NCBI RefSeq assembly: GCF_016889425.1
Contig: NZ_CP069513.1
Location: 1,116,001 to 1,180,000, forward strand
From: Corynebacterium amycolatum
GTDB lineage: Bacteria; Actinomycetota; Actinomycetes; Mycobacteriales; Mycobacteriaceae
Direction: 5' to 3'
Length of the DNA: 64,000 nucleotides
The position numbers and the translations under genes were made by a program. Of this stretch, positions 44,029-53,116 are shown in pieces (the first letter of the stretch is position 1; the number at the start of each line of letters is the position of its first letter). The notes beneath the pieces were generated by a model. The model did no database searches. It was given only the letters and a program-made list of their open reading frames with translations, and was not told the DNA's origin.

Positions 44029-44110
44029 GTGTTGCTGGAAATTGTTGGGTGATGCGTTCTCAGGAGAGGGGGGGGACGGGCGTAGTGGCCGGGCGTCAGA
44101 AAGACAAAGA

Positions 44111-44146
44111 ACCCTCGCGTCCTATATGTAAAAGGTCACGAGGGGT
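44111..44146 (-). terminator. Displaced terminator of tRNA-Arg
   Basis: ACCCTCGCG pairs with CACGAGGGGT across ~18 nt. Read on the minus strand it is followed by TTCTTTGTCTTT. It probably ended the tRNA-Arg transcript before the IS separated them. Confidence 0.6.
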
Positions 44147-44149
44147 ATT

Positions 44150-44163
44150 TGTGCCCCAGAGAG
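44150..44163. repeat. 14-bp target-site duplication, left
   Basis: TGTGCCCCAGAGAG is repeated exactly at 45582-45595. The right copy includes the last 12 nt of the tRNA-Arg gene, so the left copy is a duplicated tRNA 3' end. Confidence 0.75.
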
Positions 44164-45581
44164 CGTCTGGTTCGGTGACATCGTTCCGCATGTCTCATGA
44201 GATCGTTCCGGTGCCGAGAACCATCATGTCTCGTCACATCGTTCCGGCGAGAAACGATGTGCCCGGCAACACGCCACAGTTGCCCCAAACACGCCGAAAC
44301 TGATGTCTCGCGACATCGTTCCTCCATGCTGAAACCATGGAGAAACCAGCTCCGAAAACCATCATCGAAACCATGCTCGCCACCGGCATGACCCAAACCG
44401 AAGCAGCCCAACACTTCGGCGTGACAACGCGTTGGATCCGCACATTACAAAAGCGCTACACCGAAGGCGGCATCAAGGCACTGACCCCTAAATCAAAACG
44501 CCCTCATACAAATCCACGCGCTACCGCCCCTGACGTAGTCGACCGCATCCTCCAATTACGCTACGAACTAACCAACCGCGGCACCGACGCGGGAGCCCAC
44601 ACCATCCGCTGGCACCTCGAGCAAGAAGACACAACCCCACTGCCAGCAACAGCAACGATCCATTGCATCCTCAAAAACAACGGACACATCACACCCCAAC
44701 CACAAAAACGTCCCCGCAGCTCATGGATACGATTCCAAGCAGACCAACCCAACGAAACATGGCAAATGGACTACAGCGACTGGACCATCGCCGGCCACCA
44801 ACGCGTCGTCATCCTTACAATCCTCGACGACCACTCACGCTATGTACTTCACTGCCAAGCCTTTAACAGCGCAACCGTCACCCACGTCATCGAAGCCTTC
44901 ACCTACACAGCCACCATCCACGGTTACCCACAATCAACCCTGACCGACAATGGACGAGCATTCACAACCAGCAACGACCGCACCAACCCAGCACGCAATG
45001 GCTTCGAACAACTCCTCCTAGACCTAGGAATTGAACAGAAAAACGGCAAACCCTACCACCCGCAAACCCAAGGGAAAGTTGAACGATTCCACTACACACT
45101 CAAACTGGCACTACGTAACAGACCCCAAGCTAGAGACATCGACAACCTCAACGAACAACTCGATGGCATCATCGACTACTACAACAACAAACGCCCCCAC
45201 CGAGCACTCAACCGATGTACCCCTGCGGAGGCCTACAACGCTTTACCCAAAGCGCATCCCCGCCCAGGAAACAAGACTTATGACTACCGCCTGCGCACCG
45301 ACAAAGTCGCCAAAAACGGCAAAACGACACTGCGGTGGGGCGGACAACTCAGACGCCTCTATATCGGACGCCGATGGGCCGGAGAACCCATCACCATCAT
45401 GTGCGTAGACAACACAGCAGACATCAAAATCACCGCCACGGGGCAACACATAGCCCACTACACACTGACCTCAGACAAGATCTACTACAACCAAAAAGAC
45501 AACGAACTAAACCCCACCCCGGGCAACAAAAATAAAGGAAGCCTCGAGACATAACCGGAACGATGTCTCGAGACTTCACAA
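44164..45581 (+). mobile_element. IS481-family insertion sequence
   Basis: A ~1418-bp element with one transposase gene, flanked by a 14-bp direct repeat. The ends share an inner inverted repeat (ACATCGTTCCG at 44177-44187; CGGAACGATGT at 45556-45566) with weaker matching outside. The left end has several more copies of ATCGTTCCG near 44206, 44237 and 44317, likely transposase-binding sites. Exact ends depend on the repeat assignment. Confidence 0.75.
44337..45554 (+). CDS. IS481-family transposase
   Basis: A 405-aa DDE transposase. An N-terminal helix-turn-helix (about 19-40: TQTEAAQHFGVTTRWIRTLQ) is followed by the rve core with Asp145 (MDYSDW), Asp204 (TDNGRAF) and Glu249 (GKVERFH). The C-terminal ~80 residues form a small extra domain. 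The frame is intact. Codon use is A/C-rich (many AAC, CCA, ACA) and unlike neighbouring genes, in line with recent acquisition. Confidence 0.92.
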   Translation: MEKPAPKTIIETMLATGMTQTEAAQHFGVTTRWIRTLQKRYTEGGIKALTPKSKRPHTNPRATAPDVVDRILQLRYELTNRGTDAGAHTIRWHLEQEDTTPLPATATIHCILKNNGHITPQPQKRPRSSWIRFQADQPNETWQMDYSDWTIAGHQRVVILTILDDHSRYVLHCQAFNSATVTHVIEAFTYTATIHGYPQSTLTDNGRAFTTSNDRTNPARNGFEQLLLDLGIEQKNGKPYHPQTQGKVERFHYTLKLALRNRPQARDIDNLNEQLDGIIDYYNNKRPHRALNRCTPAEAYNALPKAHPRPGNKTYDYRLRTDKVAKNGKTTLRWGGQLRRLYIGRRWAGEPITIMCVDNTADIKITATGQHIAHYTLTSDKIYYNQKDNELNPTPGNKNKGSLET

Positions 45582-45583
45582 TG

Positions 45584-45656
45584 TGCCCCAGAGAGGAATC
45601 GAACCTCCGACACCGGCTTTAGGAGAGCCGTGCTCTATCCACTGAGCTACTAGGGC
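45584..45656 (-). tRNA. tRNA-Arg (anticodon CCT)
   Basis: A 73-nt cloverleaf on the minus strand. Acceptor GCCCTAG pairs with CTGGGGC, the D arm has AGCTCAGTGGATAGAGC, the anticodon stem CGGCT/AGCCG encloses loop CTCCTAA (CCT), and the T arm is GGAGG-TTCGATT-CCTCT. CCA is not encoded. The IS lies directly at its 3' end but the duplicated target keeps the tRNA whole. Confidence 0.93.
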
Positions 45657-45931
45657 AGTCATCTTCCGGGCAAAGCAGCCGCAAAACCTATCTACCAATC
45701 CCGGAAAAATTACCTCATAACCTTAACGCATCTGCGAGCTCTAGTGGCAATTGGGTCCTCGGCCTGACATGCAAACATGCAGGAAGCCCGCTATTACCCC
45801 CAAGTGTTTTTGCGCCCGGCGGTGTCGTTGAAAATCCGGCTAACATGGTTTATAACGAGCGACTTTCTTGCGCTTGCGGTCGCAACAGCGCTACTTATTT
45901 TCCGGTCGCTGTTTTGGAGGAGGATGACAAG

Positions 45932-46213
45932 ATGATTAAGCCAACTTTCACGGATGTCAACGGTGTCAAGATTAAGTGCTCCATGACCACGGACTCAGAC
46001 AAGCCGCACCTTCTGGTTTCGCGCATGGAAGATGATGGCTCTTTGACTCCGATTCTGGAGATGAACGTGTACGACTCCAAGTACATGGCCAACGCTTGCG
46101 AGATCTACCTGAAGCAGGCCGCTTCGGCTAACCTCCAGGGTTCGATGGCTGGCCTGTCTCCGGATGAGATGGCTGAACAGTTCGGTTACGAGGGAGATCC
46201 GACCAATCACTAG
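45932..46213 (+). CDS. Small conserved hypothetical protein (93 aa)
   Basis: An unrecognised soluble protein. It starts MIKPTFTDVNGVKIKC, has a predicted beta-rich first half and an acidic C-terminus (SPDEMAEQFGYEGDP). GGAGGAGG lies 8 nt before ATG 45932, a very strong RBS, so the longer ORF to 45845 was not used. It overlaps the cobF frame by 50 nt. Confidence 0.7.
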   Translation: MIKPTFTDVNGVKIKCSMTTDSDKPHLLVSRMEDDGSLTPILEMNVYDSKYMANACEIYLKQAASANLQGSMAGLSPDEMAEQFGYEGDPTNH

Positions 46214-47012
46214 TCGAAACGACGCCGCCCGCACTCAGGCTGAGAGCCCTGTATACAGCGGGTATGTCGATGTAGACGTCATCGGAATCGGCGCCGGTAG
46301 TCCGAGCCACATTACGCTCGAGGCTATCGGCGCTCTTGCTGATGTCGACGTAGTTTTTGCTCTCGACAAGGGCGATGCCAAAGCGGACTTGTTGGCTGCG
46401 CGACAGGCGATCGTCGATAAGCATGCGCCGCATGTCGAACTCGTTGCCGTTCCCGACCCGCCACGTGACCGCACGCCCGATAACTACGGCGCAGTCGTCC
46501 GTGACTGGCATCAGCGCCGTGCAGAGCTGCTTGCCGACGCCTTCGTCGCTCACCTCGGACGAGAGGGCAAGCGCCGCGGTGCGTTCTTGGTCTGGGGGGA
46601 CCCCGCCTTGTACGACTCAACGTTGCGGATTTTGCAGCGCGTCCGCGACCTTGGAGTGGACGTGCGCTCGCGAGTTATCCCCAGTGTGACAGCGATTTCC
46701 GCGCTGACCGCAGCGCATGGAGAGTGCCTGAACCAGATTGGTAAGCCGGTGTTGATTACCACTGGTCGGCGCCTGGGGGAGCGCGCGCCTGGTACGGATG
46801 CGGTGGTAATGCTCGATGGTGGGGCAGCCTGGCTCGAGCACGCGGACCCGGAGGAAGAGATTCTCTGGGGTGCATTCCTGGGAACGGAGCTGGAGACGCT
46901 CCGCCGTGGTCGTGTTGGCGATGTCGGCGAAGAGATTGCGGAGCTGAAAAAGGAGCTACGTGCGGAGCACGGTTGGATTATGGATATCTACCTGCTGCGC
47001 TCCGGCGCCTAG
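46164..47012 (+). CDS. cobF: Precorrin-6A synthase (deacetylating) CobF
   Basis: A 282-aa SAM-dependent methyltransferase of the aerobic cobalamin pathway, methylating C-1 with loss of acetate. VDVIGIGAGSPSHITLEA (about 36-53), VVFALDKGD, PDPPRDRTPDNY, FLVWGDPALYDSTLRIL and SVTAISALTAAHG are typical. The only in-frame ATG before the core is 46164, inside the upstream gene; CTG or an unusual start is possible. No other cob gene is in the window. Confidence 0.87.
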   Translation: MRWLNSSVTREIRPITSRNDAARTQAESPVYSGYVDVDVIGIGAGSPSHITLEAIGALADVDVVFALDKGDAKADLLAARQAIVDKHAPHVELVAVPDPPRDRTPDNYGAVVRDWHQRRAELLADAFVAHLGREGKRRGAFLVWGDPALYDSTLRILQRVRDLGVDVRSRVIPSVTAISALTAAHGECLNQIGKPVLITTGRRLGERAPGTDAVVMLDGGAAWLEHADPEEEILWGAFLGTELETLRRGRVGDVGEEIAELKKELRAEHGWIMDIYLLRSGA

Positions 47013-47042
47013 GACTGAGCAGTCGCAGCCGCGCTAGTTCGG

Positions 47043-47444
47043 CTAGCTGACTTTCTTACCCAAGAAGCCCTCTGCCCATCGGTGGAGGGCTTTTTCGGCG
47101 GCTTCGACGCCGTCGGCGACGGTTACCTTGGTGAGGACCTGATCGTCGTTAGGTAACACGCGTGTGGGGTCGCCTGCGGGGCGGACGGTGATGCTGACAT
47201 GGTCGGCATCGATGACCTCGACCGTCGCTAATGCGAGCATCTCGACGTTCGTCTGCTCGGCAACTGCAAAGCGGTAGGCGGTGTCGTTTTCCCACTCGGT
47301 GGTGGAGTTGCGAAGGAACTCGGCGACGGAGTCAGGGGCCAATTCTGTGAGTAATTGGGTTGCGACCGGGGCATCATCGACGCGGGAATCGTGGCGCAGG
47401 GGGCGGCAGTAGAAGCGGCCGGCATTTACTTCCATGGGTTCCAT
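47043..47444 (-). CDS. Hypothetical protein with GNAT-like start
   Basis: A 133-aa soluble protein. RFYCRPLRHDSRVDDAP near the N-terminus resembles the first strand of N-acetyltransferases, but the acetyl-CoA loop is absent, so this is only a weak hint. ATG 47444 sits 7 nt after TAGAGT on the minus strand, a leaderless arrangement; an upstream GTG (47453) is less likely. Confidence 0.6.
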   Translation of the reverse strand: MEPMEVNAGRFYCRPLRHDSRVDDAPVATQLLTELAPDSVAEFLRNSTTEWENDTAYRFAVAEQTNVEMLALATVEVIDADHVSITVRPAGDPTRVLPNDDQVLTKVTVADGVEAAEKALHRWAEGFLGKKVS

Positions 47445-47451
47445 ACCGTCC

Positions 47452-47457
47452 ACTCTA
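47452..47457 (-). promoter_or_regulatory. -10 box of a leaderless transcript
   Basis: TAGAGT (minus strand) ends 7 nt before ATG 47444. Confidence 0.45.
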
Positions 47458-47559
47458 GACGTCCTGAACAGTGTTTGAGGGGTCGGGGAGGGGACGAAAA
47501 GAATCGAGCGGGGCTGGCTGCGAATCCCATCGCAACCAGCCCCGCTTAGAGCTTTAGAA

Positions 47560-49335
47560 CTACTTCAGTTCCATCAGGACATCGCCCTTGCCGACACCCG
47601 AGCCAGCCTCGGTAGCCAGACCAGTGACAACGCCGTCCTTGTGAGCCTTGACTGGGTTTTCCATCTTCATGGCCTCAAGGACAACCACGGTGTCGCCCTC
47701 GGAGACTTCCTGGCCCTCTTCGACGTTGACCTTAATGACGGTGCCCTGCATCGGAGCAACCACAGCGTCACCGGAAGCAGCCTTCTTGGAACCGCCAGCG
47801 CGCTTCTTCTTGCTCTTCTTCTTGGCACCAGCGTTGCCACCCCCCAGGGCCAGGTCGCCTGGCAGGGCTACCTCGACGCGGCGACCGTCAATCTCGACGA
47901 CGACCTTCTGAGCCGGGACGGTGTCGGTGTCAGCGTCAGAGTCACCGTCGTACGGAGCGATTGGGTTGTCCCATTCCTCCTCAATCCACTTGGTGTAGAC
48001 GTCAAACTTCTCGCCATCGCCGACAAACGCCGGGTTCTCCACAATGTGGCGGTGGAACGGAATGACCGTTGCCAGGCCCTCAACCTGGTACTCGGACAGG
48101 GCGCGAGCGGAGCGGCGCAGAGCCTCTTCGCGGGTCTCGCCCCAAACAATCAGTTTGGCCAGCATGGAGTCGAACTGGCCGCCGATGACATCGCCCTCCT
48201 TGATGCCGGTGTCCATGCGGACACCTGGGCCGGACGGTTCGACGTACTTGGTGATGGTGCCCGGAGCCGGCATGAAGTTGCTGCCGGCGTCCTCGCCATT
48301 GATGCGGAACTCGAAAGCGTGACCGTGCATCTCCGGGTCTTCCTTGATGGACAGTTCCTTGCCTTCGGCAATGCGGAACTGCTCACGGACCAGATCGAGG
48401 CCGGTAATTTCCTCGGTGACCGGGTGCTCCACCTGCAGGCGGGTGTTGACCTCGAGGAAGTTGATCAGGCCGTCAGCGCCGACCAGGTACTCAACGGTGC
48501 CAGCACCGTAGTAGCCAGCCTCGCGGCAGATGTCCTTAGCGGACTGGCGCAGGCGCTCATCCTGCTCCGGGGTCAGGAACGGAGCAGGTGCTTCCTCGAC
48601 GAGCTTCTGGAAACGACGCTGTAGAGAGCAGTCACGGGTGGAGGCGACAACGACGTTGCCGTGCTTATCAGCGAGAACCTGGCACTCGACGTGGCGTGCC
48701 TTGTCCAGGTAGCGCTCTACGAAGCACTCACCGCGACCGAAGGCGGCAACGGCCTCGCGAGTAGCGGACTCGTAGAGGTCAGCGACCTCTTCCATCTCGT
48801 GTGCGACCTTCATGCCGCGACCGCCGCCACCGAAAGCAGCCTTAATGGCGATTGGCAGACCGTGCTCCTTAGCGAACGCGACGACCTCGTCTGCATCCTT
48901 AACCGGTTCCTTGGTGCCTGGAGCCATCGGAGCGTCAGCCTTCAGCGCGATGTGACGAGCGGTGACCTTGTCGCCCAGGGCGCGGATGGACTCCGGCGAC
49001 GGGCCAATCCAAATCAGGCCAGCGTTCTCAACGGCCTCTGCGAAGTCGCCGTTCTCCGACAGGAAGCCGTAGCCCGGGTGGATGGCATTAGCGCCAGACT
49101 TCTTTGCAGCGTCCAGAATCTTGTCGAAGACCAGGTAGGACTCAGCGGAAGTGGTGCCACCGAGAGCAAAAGCCTCATCCGCCATGGTCACAAAAGGAGC
49201 GTCCGCATCCGGCTCAGCGTAAACGGCGACGGAAGGAATGCCTGCGTCCTTCGCAGCGCGAATAACGCGAACGGCAATCTCGCCACGGTTGGCGACGAGA
49301 ACCTTCGTGATTTTTTCAGTGGTCTGCTCGGACAC
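47560..49335 (-). CDS. accBC: Acyl-CoA carboxylase alpha subunit (biotin carboxylase + BCCP)
   Basis: A 591-aa fusion. Residues ~10-450 form biotin carboxylase ([54 protein letters not shown] shortened to [11 protein letters not shown]). A linker with a Lys-rich run ([14 protein letters not shown]) leads to the biotin carrier domain with EAMKM, biotin Lys at about 557. GTG 49335 follows GGAGGA by 4 nt; ATG 49347 has no RBS. It serves the AccD subunits encoded nearby and is charged by BirA. Confidence 0.95.
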   Translation of the reverse strand: MSEQTTEKITKVLVANRGEIAVRVIRAAKDAGIPSVAVYAEPDADAPFVTMADEAFALGGTTSAESYLVFDKILDAAKKSGANAIHPGYGFLSENGDFAEAVENAGLIWIGPSPESIRALGDKVTARHIALKADAPMAPGTKEPVKDADEVVAFAKEHGLPIAIKAAFGGGGRGMKVAHEMEEVADLYESATREAVAAFGRGECFVERYLDKARHVECQVLADKHGNVVVASTRDCSLQRRFQKLVEEAPAPFLTPEQDERLRQSAKDICREAGYYGAGTVEYLVGADGLINFLEVNTRLQVEHPVTEEITGLDLVREQFRIAEGKELSIKEDPEMHGHAFEFRINGEDAGSNFMPAPGTITKYVEPSGPGVRMDTGIKEGDVIGGQFDSMLAKLIVWGETREEALRRSARALSEYQVEGLATVIPFHRHIVENPAFVGDGEKFDVYTKWIEEEWDNPIAPYDGDSDADTDTVPAQKVVVEIDGRRVEVALPGDLALGGGNAGAKKKSKKKRAGGSKKAASGDAVVAPMQGTVIKVNVEEGQEVSEGDTVVVLEAMKMENPVKAHKDGVVTGLATEAGSGVGKGDVLMELK

Positions 49336-49425
49336 GAAATCCTCCATTTTTCGTGGGCACCCCGAGAATTGGCCCTCGGGGCAAGGTTGCGACAGTCATT
49401 TGTAGGAATCACAAGCAGCACTGCA

Positions 49426-49458
49426 GTTAACTGAGCGGTGAACCGCAATGCGGTTAAC
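49426..49458. promoter_or_regulatory. Candidate operator upstream of accBC
   Basis: GTTAAC occurs twice, 27 bp apart, with GCGGTGAACCGC between. Lipid regulator FasR controls accBC in C. glutamicum, but I cannot confirm that this is its box. Confidence 0.3.
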
Positions 49459-49657
49459 CACGCGGTAGCTAACAGCGTGTGACCCAATGCCTCCATTGTG
49501 TCACAGGTGCGGTAAGCAACCTCTTTTTGCTCGCTACATAAGGGGGTAGAGATTGTGGTCTTGAGCAGCGTTCAAGTGGGTGTGGGGGCAGCTGAAGTGG
49601 CTATTTTCCGCCCAAAAATCTAAGTTTGCGGCTAAAATTACCATCTAAGAGTGCAAC

Positions 49658-49683
49658 TGCCGCCCCCTTGATTGGGGGCGGCA
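49658..49683. terminator. Strong hairpin after thtR
   Basis: TGCCGCCCCC pairs perfectly with GGGGGCGGCA across TTGATT. It lies 84 nt past the thtR stop. No clear T-run follows, so termination is likely but not certain. Confidence 0.5.
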
Positions 49684-49767
49684 GGGGGAATTAATTCTCC
49701 GCTGTAGTGCCAGTCGCTGACGCCGGGAAAACGGTGGGGAGAAGTGCCCACCGGTTGCGTCAATCGT

Positions 49768-50652
49768 CTACAGGCTTCCCGGCTCCGAACCGTGGGCGAT
49801 GGGCATGCCAATCATGTTGCCCCACTCAACCCACGAGCCGTCGTAATTGCGAACATTCTCGTGGCCGAGCAGGTGGTGCAGTACAAACCAGGTGTGCGCG
49901 GAGCGCTCGCCTATGCGGCAGTAGACAATCGCCTCATCTTCGAATTGGACGTGCGCGTAAATCTGCTCAAGCTCTTCGCGGTCGCGGAAACGCGAGTTCG
50001 GGTGAACGGACTGATTCCATGGAATGTTTACCGCGGTTGGAATGTGGCCACCTCGCAGGACGCCTTCCTGTGGGTAATCGACCATATGGGTTCGCGCACC
50101 GGCATATTCCTCCGGAGTGCGTACGTCGATAATCGGAGCCTTTTCAATGAGCTCACGCGTATCGCTGAAGTAGGCGCGCAATGTCCTGTCGTCGCGCTCG
50201 ACGACAGGGTAGTCAGTGCGTGGGTAGTTAGGGACCTCGAAGCTGGTGTCTCGTTCTTCAGTCATCCAGGCGTCGCGGCCACCGTTGAGAAGGCGCACGT
50301 CGGGATGTCCAAAAAGCTCGAAGACCCAGAGTGTGTAGGCGGCCCACCAGTTGGACTTGTCGCCGTAGATTACGACGGTGTCGTCGCGCGAGATACCCTT
50401 CTCGCGCATGAGCTCGGCAAAGCCTTCGGCGTCGATATAGTCGCGGCGCACGGGGTCGTTGAGGTCGTGATGCCAGTCGATGCGAACCGCGCCCGGAATG
50501 TGTCCAATGTCGTAGAGCAGTGAGTCCTCGTCGGATTCAACAACGCGCAGACCGGGAGAGCCCAGTCGGGCAGCAAGCCAGGAGCTAGAGACGAGGCGCT
50601 CAGGGTGGGCGTACTGCTGGAACTGGGGGTGCGGGTCGTGCGGAACAGCCAT
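49768..50652 (-). CDS. thtR: Thiosulfate sulfurtransferase (rhodanese)
   Basis: A 294-aa two-domain rhodanese moving sulfur from thiosulfate to cyanide or another acceptor. The C-terminal active loop is CRIGERS with Cys245 (245-251). The N-terminal domain lacks the cysteine, as usual. Gene order next to accBC matches C. glutamicum. RBS AAGGGAG is 6 nt before ATG. Confidence 0.93.
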   Translation of the reverse strand: MAVPHDPHPQFQQYAHPERLVSSSWLAARLGSPGLRVVESDEDSLLYDIGHIPGAVRIDWHHDLNDPVRRDYIDAEGFAELMREKGISRDDTVVIYGDKSNWWAAYTLWVFELFGHPDVRLLNGGRDAWMTEERDTSFEVPNYPRTDYPVVERDDRTLRAYFSDTRELIEKAPIIDVRTPEEYAGARTHMVDYPQEGVLRGGHIPTAVNIPWNQSVHPNSRFRDREELEQIYAHVQFEDEAIVYCRIGERSAHTWFVLHHLLGHENVRNYDGSWVEWGNMIGMPIAHGSEPGSL

Positions 50653-51016
50653 CGGATACTCCCTTGGCGCAAGTTGGGTGGGTGGGACTTTCTGACGTTT
50701 ATCGTCAATTGCATATCTAGTTTACGGGTCGCGTGGCGAACGGCGGAATAGTCCCCGGTGTGAGCGCTTTCCAACGGCAACAATTGCGTCCGCGGCCACC
50801 CCTGGGATACGCCTCACAGTTGGGGGTAAAAGGAGTGTTTTCAGCGCGCTTGGAATCCCGGTAGTGCCCTAAAATTTAGCTGAGAGTTAGCGCAAAAACT
50901 GTGTTGATTCGTATCACTGGAAAATGGGCTGAAATGGGCTATCTGCCTGGGTATTCGCTGCGTTACGGAGACAATTGAGTGCCGGAAGTCCATGTATTTT
51001 CTTAAAAGGAGTGCCT
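50653..51016. other. 364-bp divergent region thtR / ATP-grasp-like gene
   Basis: Holds the two promoters. No gene, repeat or clear operator was recognised. AAAAGGA before GTG 51017 is the RBS of the next gene. Confidence 0.5.
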
Positions 51017-52075
51017 GTGCATAAGAACATTGTTGTATTCGAGATCGAGGGCGGCTCGGACAAGTACTTCGACGGACACCGCAAGGACACCATGCCAATC
51101 GTCAACGCTATCCGCGAAGCCGGTTGGTCCGCTGAGGTCGTCTACTACCGACCAGAGTGGAAGGACGACCTGTACGACTACGTCTCTCAGAACTTCGACG
51201 GCTACATCTCCCGCGTTAACCCGGGCAACATCCCGGGTGGTGAGAGGGGCTACTTCGAGCTTCTGACTAGCCTCTCGGTCGCTGGTTTGGTCGGTATGTC
51301 CACCCCGGGCGAGATGATGGCCTACGGCGCAAAGGACGCACTGGTCAAGCTCAAGGATACTGACCTGGTTCCGTCTGACACCGCTGCTTACTACGACGTC
51401 GAGGCATTCCACAAGACTTTCCCGACTTCCCTGTCCTACGGCGAGCGCGTCCTCAAGCAGAACCGTGGCTCCACCGGGTCCGGCATCTGGCGTGTGCGCA
51501 TCGCTGACGAAGAGGTTGCTAAGAACGTTGAGCCGGGCACCCCGCTGCCGCTGGACACCAAGCTGAAGTGCACCGAGGCCGTGGACAATCACACCGAGAC
51601 TCGCGAGCTCGGAGAGTTCATGGATTTCTGTGACCAGTACATCATCGGCGATAACGGCATGCTCGTGGACATGCGCTTCATGCCGCGCATCACCGAAGGC
51701 GAAATTCGCATTCTGCTGGTCGGTCCGCACCCGGTCTTCGTGGTTCACAAGAAGCCGGCCGAGGGCGGCGATGCTTTCTCGGCAACCCTGTTCTCCGGTG
51801 CGAAGTACACCTACAACAAGCCGGAAGAATGGCAGGACCTCATCGACATGTTTGCTGAGGCTCGCCCGGTCATTGCCGAGAACCTCGGTGGCGACAATAT
51901 CCCGCTGATCTGGACAGCTGATTTCATGCTGGCAGACGGCGAGGACGGCGAGGACACTTACGTTCTCGGCGAGATCAACTGCTCCTGTGTTGGCTTCACC
52001 TCCGAGCTGGATATGGGTATCCAGGAGCTCGTTGCTCAGGAAGCCATCAAGCGCGTTGAGGCTGCTAACAAGTAG
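51017..52075 (+). CDS. Cj0069-type ATP-grasp-like protein
   Basis: A 352-aa cytoplasmic protein of poorly known function. I tentatively place it in the Cj0069 family. It shows an ATP-grasp-like order: KNIVVFEIEGGSDKYFDGHR at the start, SRVNPGNIPGGERGYFE, GLVGMSTPGEMMAYGAKDAL, VLKQNRGSTGSGIWRV (a nucleotide-loop-like stretch), and EINCSCVGFTSE near the end where ATP-grasp enzymes bind metal. Strong codon bias suggests high expression. GTG 51017 lies 6 nt after AAAAGGA. Confidence 0.72.
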   Translation: MHKNIVVFEIEGGSDKYFDGHRKDTMPIVNAIREAGWSAEVVYYRPEWKDDLYDYVSQNFDGYISRVNPGNIPGGERGYFELLTSLSVAGLVGMSTPGEMMAYGAKDALVKLKDTDLVPSDTAAYYDVEAFHKTFPTSLSYGERVLKQNRGSTGSGIWRVRIADEEVAKNVEPGTPLPLDTKLKCTEAVDNHTETRELGEFMDFCDQYIIGDNGMLVDMRFMPRITEGEIRILLVGPHPVFVVHKKPAEGGDAFSATLFSGAKYTYNKPEEWQDLIDMFAEARPVIAENLGGDNIPLIWTADFMLADGEDGEDTYVLGEINCSCVGFTSELDMGIQELVAQEAIKRVEAANK

Positions 52076-52089
52076 TCCCGACAGCTAAG

Positions 52090-52117
52090 AAAACCGCACC
52101 AAATTGGTGCGGTTTTT
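52090..52117 (+). terminator. Terminator of the ATP-grasp-like gene
   Basis: AACCGCACCAA pairs with TTGGTGCGGTT, followed by TTTGC. Confidence 0.85.
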
Positions 52118-52141
52118 GCTTTCCGACGGTCGTTGCGATGC

Positions 52142-52744
52142 CTACCTATTCCAGAACTGGGAGACCGAATAGCCGTAGCGATACAGAGCTCGGCGCACGA
52201 CAGGTAGCGACAGTCCGATCACACTGGATGAGTCGCCATTGATGCCATCGACAAACCAGCCGCCTAGAGCCTCCAAGGTAAACGCGCCAGCGCACTTCAG
52301 TGGCTCGCCCGTCGCAGCATAGGCGCGGATGTCCTCTTCTGGGACTTCAGCGAAATCGAGGGAAGTAATGGCCACCTCAAGGTGCTCGCCCTTTGGTGTC
52401 ACGATACAGTGACCGGTAATCAGCTCAGCCGTCCGGCCGCTCTGTTGGTGCCAGCGCTCAATGGTCTTTTCTTCCGTGTGAGGCTTGCCCTGCAACTTGC
52501 CGTCGAGAAGCAGCATTGAATCCCCGCCAATGACAATGTCATTGGGATAGGCCGGAGAGGCAGCGTGTGCCTTGGCCTGTGCGAGTTCCTCGACGATGCG
52601 TACCGGCGATGCGTCCGGAAGGGCAGCGACCACGGCATCCTCGTCGACGTTGGGCGCTACTGTGATGGGCTCGATGCCTGCAGAGCGCAGAATGTGCAGT
52701 CGCGAAGGGGAAGTGGAGGCCAAGACGATTCGGGGGCTGCTCAT
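52142..52744 (-). CDS. maf: Maf nucleotide pyrophosphatase
   Basis: A 200-aa housecleaning enzyme that hydrolyses modified or canonical nucleoside triphosphates. RIVLASTSPSRLHILRSAG at the N-terminus, VIGGDSMLLLDGK, and the later GAFTLEALGGWFVDGINGD region (key residues GxxxxEALGG) fit. ATG 52744 follows a -10-like TAAAAT by 8 nt without RBS. It is in the acc region, as in C. glutamicum. Confidence 0.9.
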   Translation of the reverse strand: MSSPRIVLASTSPSRLHILRSAGIEPITVAPNVDEDAVVAALPDASPVRIVEELAQAKAHAASPAYPNDIVIGGDSMLLLDGKLQGKPHTEEKTIERWHQQSGRTAELITGHCIVTPKGEHLEVAITSLDFAEVPEEDIRAYAATGEPLKCAGAFTLEALGGWFVDGINGDSSSVIGLSLPVVRRALYRYGYSVSQFWNR

Positions 52745-52901
52745 AATTAGTGATTTTAGTGAGGGTGGAATCGTAAAGCCTAATTTTTGTGGCAAACATG
52801 CGTGGGGTCGGCCCGATTGTAAAAATGCGCAGATTCTTAAATGGCAGCTCTCCTCTGATGGTGTAAAGTAAAGTTGACATTAAGGTAAAGAAAGTACGCA
52901 A

Positions 52902-53114
52902 ATGAGTGGGGAAGAACGTTCGAACCAGGTCAGGAGATACCGACGCTGGTTGGAGCTAAGCCAAGCGGATTTAGCTGCGCAGGTGGAAGTCTCGCGGCAA
53001 ACCATTGCAAATATCGAGCGGGGAAATTACTCGCCTTCGGTGTATTTGGCGTTGCGTATCTGCAAGGTCCTGGGAAAAACAGTCGAAGAAATTTTTGGTG
53101 AGGAAGGATGCTGA
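52902..53114 (+). CDS. Small XRE-family regulator (70 aa)
   Basis: A minimal helix-turn-helix protein: SQADLAAQVEVSRQTIANIERG (about 23-44) then NYSPSVYLALRICKVLGKTVEEIF. This is the YgzD/YozG type, usually paired with a membrane protein. It overlaps the next gene by a few bases. A TTGACA hexamer lies at 52874-52879. Confidence 0.85.
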   Translation: MSGEERSNQVRRYRRWLELSQADLAAQVEVSRQTIANIERGNYSPSVYLALRICKVLGKTVEEIFGEEGC

Positions 53115-53116
53115 CA

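Larger units (their letters stand above)
49336..49767. other. 432-bp region between thtR and accBC
   Basis: Contains two GTTAAC elements at 49426 and 49453 within GCGGT/ACCGC repeats just upstream of accBC, and a strong hairpin at 49658-49683. No gene. Confidence 0.5.

Noticed and set aside
43952..45656. A larger genomic island bounded by the 14-bp repeats at the tRNA
   Set aside because: Only the IS lies between the repeats and no integrase is present, so simple transposition explains it.
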